DNA of 37,186 nt from Eubacterium sp. (GTDB lineage Bacteria > Bacillota > Clostridia > Lachnospirales > Lachnospiraceae). Under the pieces are notes generated by a model. That model was not told where the DNA came from, did no database searches, and was given only the letters and a program-made list of their open reading frames with translations. This document shows, piece after piece, positions 8,609-16,908 of the stretch. Where the stretch lies: positions 1-37,186 of the forward strand of contig JALFIK010000024.1 in assembly GCA_022776205.1 (NCBI GenBank), in the 5' to 3' direction. The position numbers and the translations under genes are program-made. Within the stretch, counting starts at the first letter, position 1; each line of letters starts with the position of its first letter.

Positions 8609-10078
8609 ATGAAAAAAATTTTTACGAAATGGAAAGCCTGTTTTCTGGCAATTGCAGCAATCGTATCAATGTTACTCGGGATGATCGTTCCGACCCAGGC
8701 GGAGGAAACCTATGACAAGGATAAAACAGGGAGTATTACCCTCACATTAAATGATCTGGGAACAGATAAAGGCAATGTATCATTTTCCCTTTATCAGGTT
8801 GGAGATCTTGAGGAAAGTAACTCTGTTTCTTTCCGGCTGAAAGATAGTCTTGCCAAAAGTGGAGTGGATCTCCATAAGATCACATCGGCACAGGCCAACG
8901 TGGAGAGTGCAAAGAAACTCGTTCATGTGATTAAGGATGTGGGAATTAAGGCAGATAAAACAGTCGCAACAGACACAGTCGGAGTGGCAGTCTTTCCGAA
9001 TCTGTCTCAGGCCATGTATCTGATTGTTCAGTCAGGTCCTTCTGCTTACGGAACGGTTGATCCGTTTCTTGTGGCGGTTCCTTATATGGAGGATGGAAAG
9101 AATTGGATTTATGATGTGAAGGTTAGTCCGAAAGGACAAAAGAATGAGAGTATTACCCGTTCTCTCACCGTGACAAAGAAGCTGTATTATACAGATTCTA
9201 CGGGAAATACATATAAGATTCAGCCGGCAGATGACAGCTTTTATGTTGGCCTGTTCTGTGATGAGAGCGGAACAATCCCTTATCAGAAGGATTACCTGAA
9301 AAAACTCCATTTTCAGGGAACAAGCAGTGAATCTGCAACTTATGAGAATCTGCCAAAGGGAATTTATTATTTGTATGAGACGGATGAGAAGGGAACACCA
9401 ATTGCTTTTGATCAGAAACAAAATGATAAATTCGGACGACCATTTAAATGCGTCATTGGTGATGGAGACGTTGAAAGTGGAAGTAATCAGATAGAAATGG
9501 ATGTTTCCGGAGAGAAGAGTATTACGCTGAGCAATATTTTTTATAAATTACCGGATCAATACCTCATCGAGGGCGATCTTTCCATTAAGAAGTTAGTGAG
9601 AAAAGACGGAGAAGAGACGACGACCGATGATACATTCTATGCTTCTGTCTATAAGAAAACCAGTGATACGGATTCAGAGCTTGTTACAGTTGTTGAACTG
9701 AAACAAAATGATACAGTTACGGTTCCGGTGCCTCTGGATGAAGGAAAGAAAACGACCTTCATTATTGAGGAGACAGATAAGGACGGCAATGAGCTGGATC
9801 CTGATAATTTTGCATATAAAGTAAGTGGTGAGGGTGAGGTAGTCCTTTCCATGGATCAGACAACAGGATCTATTACATTGAAAAATACCGTTAAGGATAA
9901 GGATGATTCCGAAGAAGAGACAACAGATGATAAAGAGGATACAACAGGTTCAACGAAGAAGTCAAAGTCCGGGAAAACCGGTGACCAGACTCCGATCGGA
10001 ACCTGGATTGCCGTTGCGGTAATCGCGCTGCTTCTGGTAGTCTTTATCGTGATGAGAAAACGTAAAAGTAATAAATAG
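8609..10078 (+). CDS. LPXTG-like Cna-B pilin (backbone type)
   Basis: Secreted surface protein of 489 residues, probably polymerised into a pilus by the adjacent sortase. It has a signal peptide (about 1-31, ending PTQAEE). A pilin motif W166-IYDVKVSPK175 matches the W-x3-V-x-V-[YS]-P-K pattern that supplies the intermolecular lysine. Cna-B type beta domains have E-box-like YYLYETDEKG and TFIIEETDKDG, candidates for isopeptide bonds. A Ser/Thr/Asp/Glu/Lys-rich wall spacer follows, then a C-terminal sorting signal: SGKTGDQTPIG, a hydrophobic helix and an RKRK tail. No canonical LPxTG is present; the SGKTGD sequence keeps only the TG core. It has a strong AAGGAGG site. It is probably the only pilin of the locus. 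Confidence 0.88.
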   Translation: MKKIFTKWKACFLAIAAIVSMLLGMIVPTQAEETYDKDKTGSITLTLNDLGTDKGNVSFSLYQVGDLEESNSVSFRLKDSLAKSGVDLHKITSAQANVESAKKLVHVIKDVGIKADKTVATDTVGVAVFPNLSQAMYLIVQSGPSAYGTVDPFLVAVPYMEDGKNWIYDVKVSPKGQKNESITRSLTVTKKLYYTDSTGNTYKIQPADDSFYVGLFCDESGTIPYQKDYLKKLHFQGTSSESATYENLPKGIYYLYETDEKGTPIAFDQKQNDKFGRPFKCVIGDGDVESGSNQIEMDVSGEKSITLSNIFYKLPDQYLIEGDLSIKKLVRKDGEETTTDDTFYASVYKKTSDTDSELVTVVELKQNDTVTVPVPLDEGKKTTFIIEETDKDGNELDPDNFAYKVSGEGEVVLSMDQTTGSITLKNTVKDKDDSEEETTDDKEDTTGSTKKSKSGKTGDQTPIGTWIAVAVIALLLVVFIVMRKRKSNK

Positions 10079-10086
10079 TTTGAAAT

Positions 10087-10120
10087 AGGCAGCTCCCAGG
10101 TGGAACTGCCTTTGTTCTTT
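10087..10120 (+). terminator. Terminator after the pilin
   Basis: AGGCAG pairs with CTGCCT, with an inner TCC/GGA extension, followed by TTTGTTCTTT. It lies directly after the pilin stop codon. The remaining intergenic bases up to ridA show only an AT-rich stretch and the ridA promoter. Confidence 0.75.
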
Positions 10121-10245
10121 GATGGGAAATTTTTCTGTTTTCTGTTATTAAAAAAGTGCAGACACGAGAAGTCTTTCTTCCTGTAGTTCTTAGATTTCCA
10201 TACATACAAAATAATTTTGAAAACTAAAATTTTTTTATATAAAGG

Positions 10246-10274
10246 TTGACTTAAGGGAGAATGAGTGATAAATT
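10246..10274 (+). promoter_or_regulatory. Promoter of ridA
   Basis: TTGACT, a 17-nt spacer and TAAATT lie about 40 nt upstream of the ridA start codon. Confidence 0.65.
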
Positions 10275-10312
10275 ATTATTGTAATAAAAAATAATTAAGG
10301 AAAGGTTGATGA

Positions 10313-10702
10313 ATGATGAAAAAAATTTTAAGTACAGATCAGGCACCACAGGCAATCGGACCGTACTCTCAGGGAGTAGATACAGGAAATCTTTTATTCC
10401 TTTCCGGTCAGATTCCAATCTGTCCTGAGAAGGGTGATATTGTTGCAACAGATATTGAAGGACAGACAAAACAGTCTCTTGAAAATGTGAAAGCTGTTCT
10501 TGCATCTGCAGGATGTACGATGGATAACGTTGTGAAAACCACAGTATTTTTAAAAGATATTGCAGACTTCGGGAAAATGAATGAAGTTTATGCTACCTAT
10601 TTCAGTGAAGGAAATTATCCGTCAAGATCTGCCGTTCAGGTTGGAGCTCTGCCAAAGGGTGCTTTAGTTGAGATTGAAGTTGTTGCGTTAAAGAATAATT
10701 AA
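10313..10702 (+). CDS. ridA: RidA-family enamine/imine deaminase
   Basis: Small cytosolic RidA/YjgF protein that hydrolyses reactive 2-aminoacrylate and related imines, released by PLP enzymes, to ketoacid and ammonia. The 129 residues fit the family. The sequence shows QAIGPYSQGV near the N-terminus, FLSGQIPI, VVKTTVFLKDI, and the C-terminal signature YPSRSAVQVGALPKGALVEIEVVA, including the substrate-binding Arg (PSRSAV). The start is ATGATG, and either ATG could be used. It has its own promoter and terminator. Inference: it lies 5-7 kb from a diaminopropionate ammonia-lyase gene (ygeX) whose mechanism makes 2-aminoacrylate, so it may protect the purine-degradation pathway. RidA is widespread, so this link is tentative. 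Confidence 0.95.
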   Translation: MMKKILSTDQAPQAIGPYSQGVDTGNLLFLSGQIPICPEKGDIVATDIEGQTKQSLENVKAVLASAGCTMDNVVKTTVFLKDIADFGKMNEVYATYFSEGNYPSRSAVQVGALPKGALVEIEVVALKNN

Positions 10703-10720
10703 TATTATACATTAGGATGG

Positions 10721-10746
10721 AAAAGAGCCTTTCGGGGCTCTTTTTC
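10721..10746 (+). terminator. Terminator after ridA
   Basis: AAAAGAGCC, a 6-nt loop (TTTCGG) and GGCTCTTTTT form a 9-bp stem with a T-tract. Confidence 0.9.
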
Positions 10747-10820
10747 TGTGTCAGAAAATGTTCCATTTTCCGGCATGGAAAGACCTTTCGGGGAGAGGTA
10801 CATTTCAAAGGAGAAAAAGA

Positions 10821-11996
10821 ATGTCAGCAATAGAAAATTGTAAATCAGCAGAAGAACTTACAGCCGAACTGATTCGAATTCAGAGCACGAATCCGGGCAC
10901 CGGTGAGCGGGAGATGAGAGAGGCTGTGGAATTATTTTTAAAAGGTTGTGATGTGCAAATTATTGAGGATGAGGTAGAGCCAGACCGGAAAAATGTGATT
11001 GCCACGCTCCCGGGAGATGAAAAGAAACCTGCTCTCGTCTGGATTTGTCATATGGATACGGTTGTGGAAGGAGAGGGATGGACGAGGGAACCCTTTGGGG
11101 GGAAGACAGAAGGAGAAAGAATTTATGGACGGGGTTCCTGTGATATGAAGTCCGGGCTTTCCTGTGCCCTCATGGTCTTTAGACGGGTGGCACAGGAAGT
11201 GGAGAAAGGAAAGAAAATGAAACGTTCTCTTCGAATGATCTGTACGGTGGATGAAGAAGGGGATATGAAAGGAGTAGATCACCTGATTGACAGGGGATAT
11301 GTCACAAAAGAGGATTATGTTCTTGACATGGAACCGACCGGAGGGGAAATCCAGATGGCACATAAAGGGCGTTTCTGGGTAGAATTGTCTGTCCATGGAA
11401 TTACGGCTCATGCCAGTAAACCAGAAGAAGGTGCGGATGCCATTGCAGCTGCAGCAAAAATTATTACTAAAATCAGAGAAAAGGTAGAAGAGTTTCCGGT
11501 GTCTGATAAAGAGATGGGAAAGACTACGGTTACTTTTGGACAGATTCAGGGGGGCTATCAGCCTTATGTCGTACCGGACGAATGTAAAATCTGGATGGAT
11601 TTTCGTCTGGCACCGCCGGTTACCGAAGAGGAGATGCTTAACATTACAGAAGAAACCTGTGAAAGTGTAAGAAAAGAAATCCATGGAATACGGACAGAAT
11701 ACCAAATCACTGGAAATCGCCCTTTTGTGGAGAAAAATGAAGAATCCGTTTTACTTGAAAATCTACGGAAAGCGGTTTATGAAGTGACCGGAGAAAAAAA
11801 GAAAGCAGGGGTATTCCCCGGTTATACAGATTCGGCAGTGATTGCGGGAAGGCTTGGAAACAGGGAGTGTATGTCCTATGGTCCGGGTGATCTAAAATAT
11901 GCACATAAACCGGATGAATTTGTTGAAAAAGAGGATATCAGACGATGTGAAGAAGTAATGGAATATCTGGTAAGGGAAATGTGTATGGAAAATTAG
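10821..11996 (+). CDS. M20-family metallo-amidohydrolase (ArgE/DapE type)
   Basis: Predicted cytosolic dinuclear zinc hydrolase acting on an amide, ureido or acyl-amino bond. The ORF opens at 10758, but the ATG at 10821 has AAAGGAG at good spacing, giving 391 residues (MSAIENCKSAEEL). Visible residues: H77-x-D79 (CHMDTV), GRGSCDMK with D108, E145-E146 (VDEEGD), EPTGG, dimerisation-domain GITAHASKPEEGADAI, and a late metal His in YAHKPDEF. It is a distant relative of the nearby YgeY. It faces arcC tail-to-tail across a shared terminator. The substrate is unknown; because the purine cluster here lacks a visible hydantoinase, a role in ureido-compound hydrolysis is possible but unproven. Confidence 0.88.
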   Translation: MSAIENCKSAEELTAELIRIQSTNPGTGEREMREAVELFLKGCDVQIIEDEVEPDRKNVIATLPGDEKKPALVWICHMDTVVEGEGWTREPFGGKTEGERIYGRGSCDMKSGLSCALMVFRRVAQEVEKGKKMKRSLRMICTVDEEGDMKGVDHLIDRGYVTKEDYVLDMEPTGGEIQMAHKGRFWVELSVHGITAHASKPEEGADAIAAAAKIITKIREKVEEFPVSDKEMGKTTVTFGQIQGGYQPYVVPDECKIWMDFRLAPPVTEEEMLNITEETCESVRKEIHGIRTEYQITGNRPFVEKNEESVLLENLRKAVYEVTGEKKKAGVFPGYTDSAVIAGRLGNRECMSYGPGDLKYAHKPDEFVEKEDIRRCEEVMEYLVREMCMEN

Positions 11997-12008
11997 GAAA
12001 GGAAAAAG

Positions 12009-12047
12009 AAACCGTCTGCAGATGAAGCAATTTCTGCAGACGGTTTT
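12009..12047. terminator. Bidirectional terminator between the M20 gene and arcC
   Basis: AAACCGTCTGCAGA, a 10-nt loop and TCTGCAGACGGTTT form a perfect 14-bp stem with an A-rich left flank and T-rich right flank. It lies between two converging genes. Confidence 0.9.
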
Positions 12048-12068
12048 CGTGATATAAAAGAGGATGGA

Positions 12069-13013
12069 TTAAAGATGGAAGGCAGTACCGGTCTCTCCGC
12101 GGATGGCATCTCTTGCCTTTTCAAGAAGAGTGATCACAGCGGTACGCCCCGGCTTTGACCCGGCAAAGTCAACAGCTGCCTGCACCTTTGGTAACATCGA
12201 TCCAGGAGCAAAGTGTCCTTCATTGATATATTGTTTTGCTTCTTTAACAGAAATGTCGGAAAGAAGTTTTTCTTCCGGTGTTCCGAAGTTAAGGGCTACC
12301 TTTTCTACTGCAGTGAGAATGATAAGGTAATCTGCATCAAGCTCTTTTGCAAGAAGACAGCTTGCGAAATCCTTATCAATTACGGCCCCGACACCCTTTA
12401 AATGATTTCCATGTCTCACAACGGGAATCCCTCCGCCTCCGCAGGCAATGACGAGGTTTTTGTCATTGACCATGGTACGGATCGTGTCAATTTCCACAAT
12501 CTCTGCAGGTTTTGGGGAGGCAACAACACGACGGTAACCTCTTCCGGCATCTTCTACCATAGTGTAGTGGAATTCTTTTTCTAAATTTTGGGCCTGCTCT
12601 TTTGTATAGAATTTTCCAATCGGTTTGGAAAGGTGATCAAAAGCAGGATCATCCGGGTCAACGCGTACCTGTGTGATCATGGTGGCAACCGGGATATCCG
12701 TCATATTACGATTCATGAGTTCCTCGCGGAGTGCGTTTTGCAGATCGTAGCCAATATAAGCCTGGCTCATAGCAACGCAGACCGACAGAGGGATGTTTGG
12801 CTGATCAGGATCTTCGTTACGCAGGGCGAGCATGGCGTTGTTTACCATGCCAACCTGCGGACCGTTACCGTGGGTTACCACAACCTCACAGCCTTCTTCG
12901 ATTAAATCGACGATGGCGCGGGCTGTGATTTTTACGGCATTCATCTGATCGGCAAGTGTGTTTCCCAGAGCGTTACCACCTAAAGCAATAACAATTCTTT
13001 TTTTCTTTGCCAT
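12069..13013 (-). CDS. arcC: Carbamate kinase
   Basis: Converts carbamoyl phosphate plus ADP to ATP, CO2 and ammonia. It is the last gene of the leftward purine-cluster operon. The 314 residues are typical. Signatures include VIALGGNALGN at the N-terminus, VVVTHGNGPQVGM, ACGGGGIPVV, VIDKDFASCLLA, and the C-terminal APGSMLPKVQAAVDFA. It lies 24 nt after ygeW, so it should use the carbamoyl phosphate formed by phosphorolysis of a ureido compound by YgeW, giving substrate-level phosphorylation. E. coli has the same pairing (ygeW with the carbamate kinase yqeA). It is not an arginine-deiminase operon: arcA and arcD are absent. It has a GGGGGG-type ribosome binding site. Confidence 0.95.
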   Translation of the reverse strand: MAKKKRIVIALGGNALGNTLADQMNAVKITARAIVDLIEEGCEVVVTHGNGPQVGMVNNAMLALRNEDPDQPNIPLSVCVAMSQAYIGYDLQNALREELMNRNMTDIPVATMITQVRVDPDDPAFDHLSKPIGKFYTKEQAQNLEKEFHYTMVEDAGRGYRRVVASPKPAEIVEIDTIRTMVNDKNLVIACGGGGIPVVRHGNHLKGVGAVIDKDFASCLLAKELDADYLIILTAVEKVALNFGTPEEKLLSDISVKEAKQYINEGHFAPGSMLPKVQAAVDFAGSKPGRTAVITLLEKARDAIRGETGTAFHL

Positions 13014-13037
13014 GATGAAATATACCCCCCTGTAATA

Positions 13038-14231
13038 TTATTCAAATACTCGTGGAGTAGATTTTTCTTCCAGTTTCTTTAAAACAGCTGCCGGATCTTT
13101 GAATTTAGCAAGGAAGATCATTGCAGCGATAATGTATGGCTTGTAGCTTGCTTCTTTGTATAACGGATCTCTGTAACGATCAAATACGGATGCATCTACT
13201 TCACCGGATTCACAGCTTACACCGGTAATATCTGCAGGCAGGCAGTGCATGTAAAGCGCTTGTCCGTTTTTCGTTGTTGCCATGAGTTCTTCGGTACATG
13301 CCCAGTCTTTATGCTGTGCATTTTGTGCGAGCAGTTCTTTTTCCAGTGCCTCGATACCTTCTGTATCACCGTTCCCGTAAAGCTCCGTACGTTTTTCCAT
13401 GGCAGCAAACGGAGCCCAGCTCTTTGGATATACAATATCAGCATCTTTGAAAGCTTCTGCCATGCTATTTGTTTTCGTGAAGGATCCGCCGGATTTTTCT
13501 GCGTTTGCTCTGGCAACGTCTTCTACTTCAGGGAATACTTCGTATCCTTCCGGATGAGCAAGAACCACATCCATACCAAAGCGGGTCATCAGTCCGATAA
13601 TTCCCTGAGGTACGGATAACGGCTTTCCGTAGGAAGGAGAGTAAGCCCATGTCATGGCAATCTTTTTTCCTTTTAAATTCTCTACACCGCCAAATTCATG
13701 AATAATGTGGAGCATGTCGGCCATGGCCTGTGTTGGATGATCGATGTCACACTGTAAATTTACAAGGGTAGGTTTCTGCTCTAAGATACCATCTTTATTT
13801 CCCTGTGTAACAGCGTCAACGACTTCATGCATGTATTTGTTTCCTTTTCCGATGTACATATCATCGCGGATTCCGATTACGTCAGCCATAAAGGAAATCA
13901 TGTTCGCTGTTTCACGCACAGTTTCACCATGGGCAACCTGGGATTTTCCTTCATCTAAATCCTGAACTTCCAGACCTAAAAGGTTGCAGGCAGAAGCGAA
14001 GGAAAAACGGGTTCTTGTGGAGTTGTCACGGAATAAGGAAATTCCGAGGCCACTCTCAAATACTTTTGTGGAGATGTTATTTTCTCTCATATAACGAAGC
14101 GCATCTGCCAGAGTAAAGACAGCCTCGATCTCATCATCTGTCTTTTCCCAGGTAAGGAAGAAATCTCCATTGTACATATCCTTAAAGTTTAATTTATTTA
14201 ATTTATCGATATAAGTCTGTAATGTTTTCAT
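13038..14231 (-). CDS. ygeW: Carbamoyltransferase YgeW family
   Basis: Member of the aspartate/ornithine carbamoyltransferase superfamily; the YgeW group has an unresolved native substrate in older work and is tied to anaerobic urate breakdown in recent work. The 397 residues match E. coli YgeW length. The carbamoyl-phosphate loop is S71-T-R-T-R75, followed by FSFASACNLLGLEVQDLDEGKSQ, and the conserved MHCLPADI lies near residue 333. It lies between ygeY and arcC with short gaps and an AGGAGG site, so it probably runs in the phosphorolytic direction, releasing carbamoyl phosphate for ArcC and an amino product that leads to 2,3-diaminopropionate. Plain OTC is less likely given the context and the YgeW-type length. 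Confidence 0.93.
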   Translation of the reverse strand: MKTLQTYIDKLNKLNFKDMYNGDFFLTWEKTDDEIEAVFTLADALRYMRENNISTKVFESGLGISLFRDNSTRTRFSFASACNLLGLEVQDLDEGKSQVAHGETVRETANMISFMADVIGIRDDMYIGKGNKYMHEVVDAVTQGNKDGILEQKPTLVNLQCDIDHPTQAMADMLHIIHEFGGVENLKGKKIAMTWAYSPSYGKPLSVPQGIIGLMTRFGMDVVLAHPEGYEVFPEVEDVARANAEKSGGSFTKTNSMAEAFKDADIVYPKSWAPFAAMEKRTELYGNGDTEGIEALEKELLAQNAQHKDWACTEELMATTKNGQALYMHCLPADITGVSCESGEVDASVFDRYRDPLYKEASYKPYIIAAMIFLAKFKDPAAVLKKLEEKSTPRVFE

Positions 14232-14281
14232 TATAAATCCTCCTGAAATATTTATATGTATTAAAAGCAGTTAAGAAATAA

Positions 14282-15595
14282 TTATTTTGCATACTGAGTC
14301 GGAAGTGCGGCGTATACGGCAGCGCAGGTTACAAGATCCTGTTTCCATGTTTTTTCGTTCGGAGCATGAGCCTGTGCTTCGGCACCAGGACCAAAGCCGA
14401 TGCAAGGAATGTTGTTTCTTCCCATGATGGAAACACCATTTGTGGAGAAAGTCCATTTGTCTGTTAACGGGCGGGCCTGTCTCATGGCCAGTGTTTCCGG
14501 TGCACCGATTCTCTTATCTCCGTAAAGTCCCTTGTAAGCCGCTTCTAATGCCTTGGTTACCTTGTGATCTTCCGGAATTGCCCAGGTTGGGAAGTAGCAT
14601 TCAATCTCGTAAACACATCCGGTGTAGGAAGGACGGTCATAGTTGTACATGGAAACAGTAACGTCGTCTCCGTATTTTTTTACACTTGGAAGAGCACGGA
14701 TTTCATCAAGACAGCTTTCCCATGTTTCCCCGAAAGTCATACGACGGTCAAGGGAGATAGAACAGGAGTCTGCAACTGCACAACGACTTGGTGAAGTGTA
14801 GAAAATCTGGGAAGTTGTTACGGTTCCGCGACCAAGGAAACGGGCTTCCTTCCAGTCTTTGTTGTATTTTGGATCAAGCATTTTTACAAGGCCTTTGATC
14901 TCTGTGCCGTCTTCTGCGTCATTTTCATTTAACGCACGGATATCCTGAAGAATGTCTGCCATTTTGTAGATTGCATTATCTCCTCGTTCCGGAGCGGAAC
15001 CGTGGCAGGAAACCCCTTTGACATCAACACGGATTTCCATACGTCCACGTTGTCCTCTGTAAATTCCTCCGTCGGTTGGCTCTGTGGAAACAACGAATTC
15101 CGGACGGATTTTATCTTCATTAATAATGTACTGCCAGCAAAGACCGTCACAATCCTCTTCCTGTACGGTACCGACAACCATGATTTTGTACCCGTCAGGG
15201 ATTAAGTTGAGATCTTTCATGATTTTTGCACCGTATACAGCGGAAACAATACCGCCACACTGATCGGAAACACCCCGGCCGCCGATTTCTGTCTCTGTCT
15301 CATAGCCCTCATATGGATCAAATTCCCAGTTGTCAATGTTTCCGATACCTACTGTATCAATGTGGGCATCATAGGCAATAATCTGGTCGCCCGTACCCAT
15401 AAAACCGATGACATTTCCCTGCGGATCAATGTTTACTTCGTCAAAACCGACTTTTTCCATCTCGGCAGCGATGGTTTCGATGTGAGCCTTCTCATCACAG
15501 CTTTCTCCCGGATTCTTAACGATTGCCCGTAAGAAAGCGGTCATGTCTTTTTCATATCCTTTTGCAGCTTCTTTTACTTTATCAAAATCAAACAT
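14282..15595 (-). CDS. ygeY: M20 hydrolase YgeY (selenium-metabolism hydrolase family)
   Basis: Zinc-dependent M20 amidohydrolase of the YgeY/SsnA-associated group. It is 437 residues long, somewhat longer than E. coli YgeY. It shows H78-x-D80 (YDAHIDTVG), [10 protein letters not shown] with D111, E146-E147 (QEEDCDG), [35 protein letters not shown], and [14 protein letters not shown] with the C-terminal metal His. It sits between ygeX and ygeW. In the urate pathway it is proposed to hydrolyse a ureido intermediate, removing one carbamoyl group before diaminopropionate is formed; the exact substrate cannot be read from sequence. It has a strong AGGAGG site. A second M20 gene lies nearby past arcC. 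Confidence 0.93.
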   Translation of the reverse strand: MFDFDKVKEAAKGYEKDMTAFLRAIVKNPGESCDEKAHIETIAAEMEKVGFDEVNIDPQGNVIGFMGTGDQIIAYDAHIDTVGIGNIDNWEFDPYEGYETETEIGGRGVSDQCGGIVSAVYGAKIMKDLNLIPDGYKIMVVGTVQEEDCDGLCWQYIINEDKIRPEFVVSTEPTDGGIYRGQRGRMEIRVDVKGVSCHGSAPERGDNAIYKMADILQDIRALNENDAEDGTEIKGLVKMLDPKYNKDWKEARFLGRGTVTTSQIFYTSPSRCAVADSCSISLDRRMTFGETWESCLDEIRALPSVKKYGDDVTVSMYNYDRPSYTGCVYEIECYFPTWAIPEDHKVTKALEAAYKGLYGDKRIGAPETLAMRQARPLTDKWTFSTNGVSIMGRNNIPCIGFGPGAEAQAHAPNEKTWKQDLVTCAAVYAALPTQYAK

Positions 15596-15622
15596 TATTC
15601 GAATTCCTCCTGTAAAATGATT

Positions 15623-16870
15623 CTATTTTAAATCTTCAAATGGTTCTTTTTCTGTTCCGCATAATCCTTCCCATGTGATTTCATGATAGCGGTCCGGGTC
15701 GGTATCGCCCTCGGAAGAAACGAGGAGAACCTGCGAGTTTTCATCCAGTTTTAATGCATCCTTTAAATCTTTGTATTCCGGTTTTGTCATGATGGCATGG
15801 AGAAGTCCCATGGTTACGGATCCGGATTCCCCAGAGATGACCTGTTTATCCCCGCGGAGAGGACAGCCGTAAATTCTTGTTCCGTTTGCGCTTACCCAGT
15901 CCGGACAGGAAACAAAAGCACTGGCATGGTTTCTTAAAATATCCCAGGAAACAGTATTGGCTTCCCCACAGGCAAGCCCTGCCATGATGGTGAGCATGTC
16001 ACCGTCGACATCCACGCGGCTTCCGTCGGCTTTCACAGCGGAACGGTACAGACAGTCTGCCGCATTGGCCTCCGTGACAACCATGACTGGCGGATTCTCC
16101 TTAAACCGGTTTGCAAAATATCCGATCACTGCACCGGCAAGAGAGCCGACACCGGCCTGGATGAAAATGTGGGTTGGACGGCATCCGTCTTCTTCTAATT
16201 GTCTGTCCGCTTCCATGGCCAGGGTCCCGTATCCCTGCATGATCCAGGTAGGAATTTTTTCATATCCTTCCCATGCAGTATCCTGTACCATAATGCCGCG
16301 GGTTGTTTCTTCGGCTTCTTTTGCGGCTTTTCTTACGCAGTCATCATAGTTAAGATTCTCAATGGTGACTTCCGCATTTTCTTTTGCGATGTTATTAAGA
16401 CGGGTCTGGGTAGTTCCCTTAGGCATTCTTACGACACATTTTTGTCCAAGTTTGTTTGCTGCCCAGGCGACGCCACGTCCATGGTTTCCATCGGTGGCAG
16501 TAAAGAAGGTTGCCTGTCCGAATTCCTCTCTTAATTTATCGGAAGTCAGAACAGAATAAGGAACTTCACTGACGTCTTTGCCAAGTTCATCGGCAATGCA
16601 TCTTGCAATCGCATAAGAACCGCCAAGTACTTTGAAAGCATTTAACCCGAAACGATAGGACTCATCTTTCACATATACGCTTTTTAATCCCAGGTAATCT
16701 GCCAGATTGGAAAGCTTCGTAAGAGGAGTGACGTTATACTGGGGGAAACTTTTGTGAAAATTTCCGGCTTTGATCATCTCTTCTTTTGACATGTTCTTTA
16801 CCTGGACATCATCACTTTTTGCAATGTGATTGAGTGTCCATTTAATCTGTTTGTCTGCTAAATGACTCAT
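15623..16870 (-). CDS. ygeX: Diaminopropionate ammonia-lyase (PLP)
   Basis: Fold-type II PLP enzyme that converts 2,3-diaminopropionate to pyruvate and two ammonia through 2-aminoacrylate. The ORF can begin at a TTG at 16879, but that codon is only 3 nt from AGGAGG; the ATG at 16870 (MSHLADKQIK, 12-nt spacing) is preferred, giving 415 residues. The PLP lysine K80 is in RFGLNAFKVLGGSYA. TATDGNHGRGVAWAA contacts the phosphate side, with QAGVGSLAGAVIGYF and GLACGEANTVSWDILRN further on. It is the first metabolic gene after the regulator and fits as the terminal carbon-yielding step of urate/purine degradation. Confidence 0.96.
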   Translation of the reverse strand: MSHLADKQIKWTLNHIAKSDDVQVKNMSKEEMIKAGNFHKSFPQYNVTPLTKLSNLADYLGLKSVYVKDESYRFGLNAFKVLGGSYAIARCIADELGKDVSEVPYSVLTSDKLREEFGQATFFTATDGNHGRGVAWAANKLGQKCVVRMPKGTTQTRLNNIAKENAEVTIENLNYDDCVRKAAKEAEETTRGIMVQDTAWEGYEKIPTWIMQGYGTLAMEADRQLEEDGCRPTHIFIQAGVGSLAGAVIGYFANRFKENPPVMVVTEANAADCLYRSAVKADGSRVDVDGDMLTIMAGLACGEANTVSWDILRNHASAFVSCPDWVSANGTRIYGCPLRGDKQVISGESGSVTMGLLHAIMTKPEYKDLKDALKLDENSQVLLVSSEGDTDPDRYHEITWEGLCGTEKEPFEDLK

Positions 16871-16908
16871 AGTTATCAAAATCCTCCTGAAAATTAAGTA
16901 AGATAAAT

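Noticed and set aside
10938-11705. 255-residue minus-strand ORF opposite the M20 gene
   Set aside because: It is a shadow of a well-supported plus-strand gene; the protein is rich in Phe/His/Ser with no recognisable domain or RBS.
12088-12098. CCGGTCTCTCC match to the proposed operator inside arcC
   Set aside because: Falls in coding sequence for the arcC C-terminus (GETGT), far from any promoter; probably chance.
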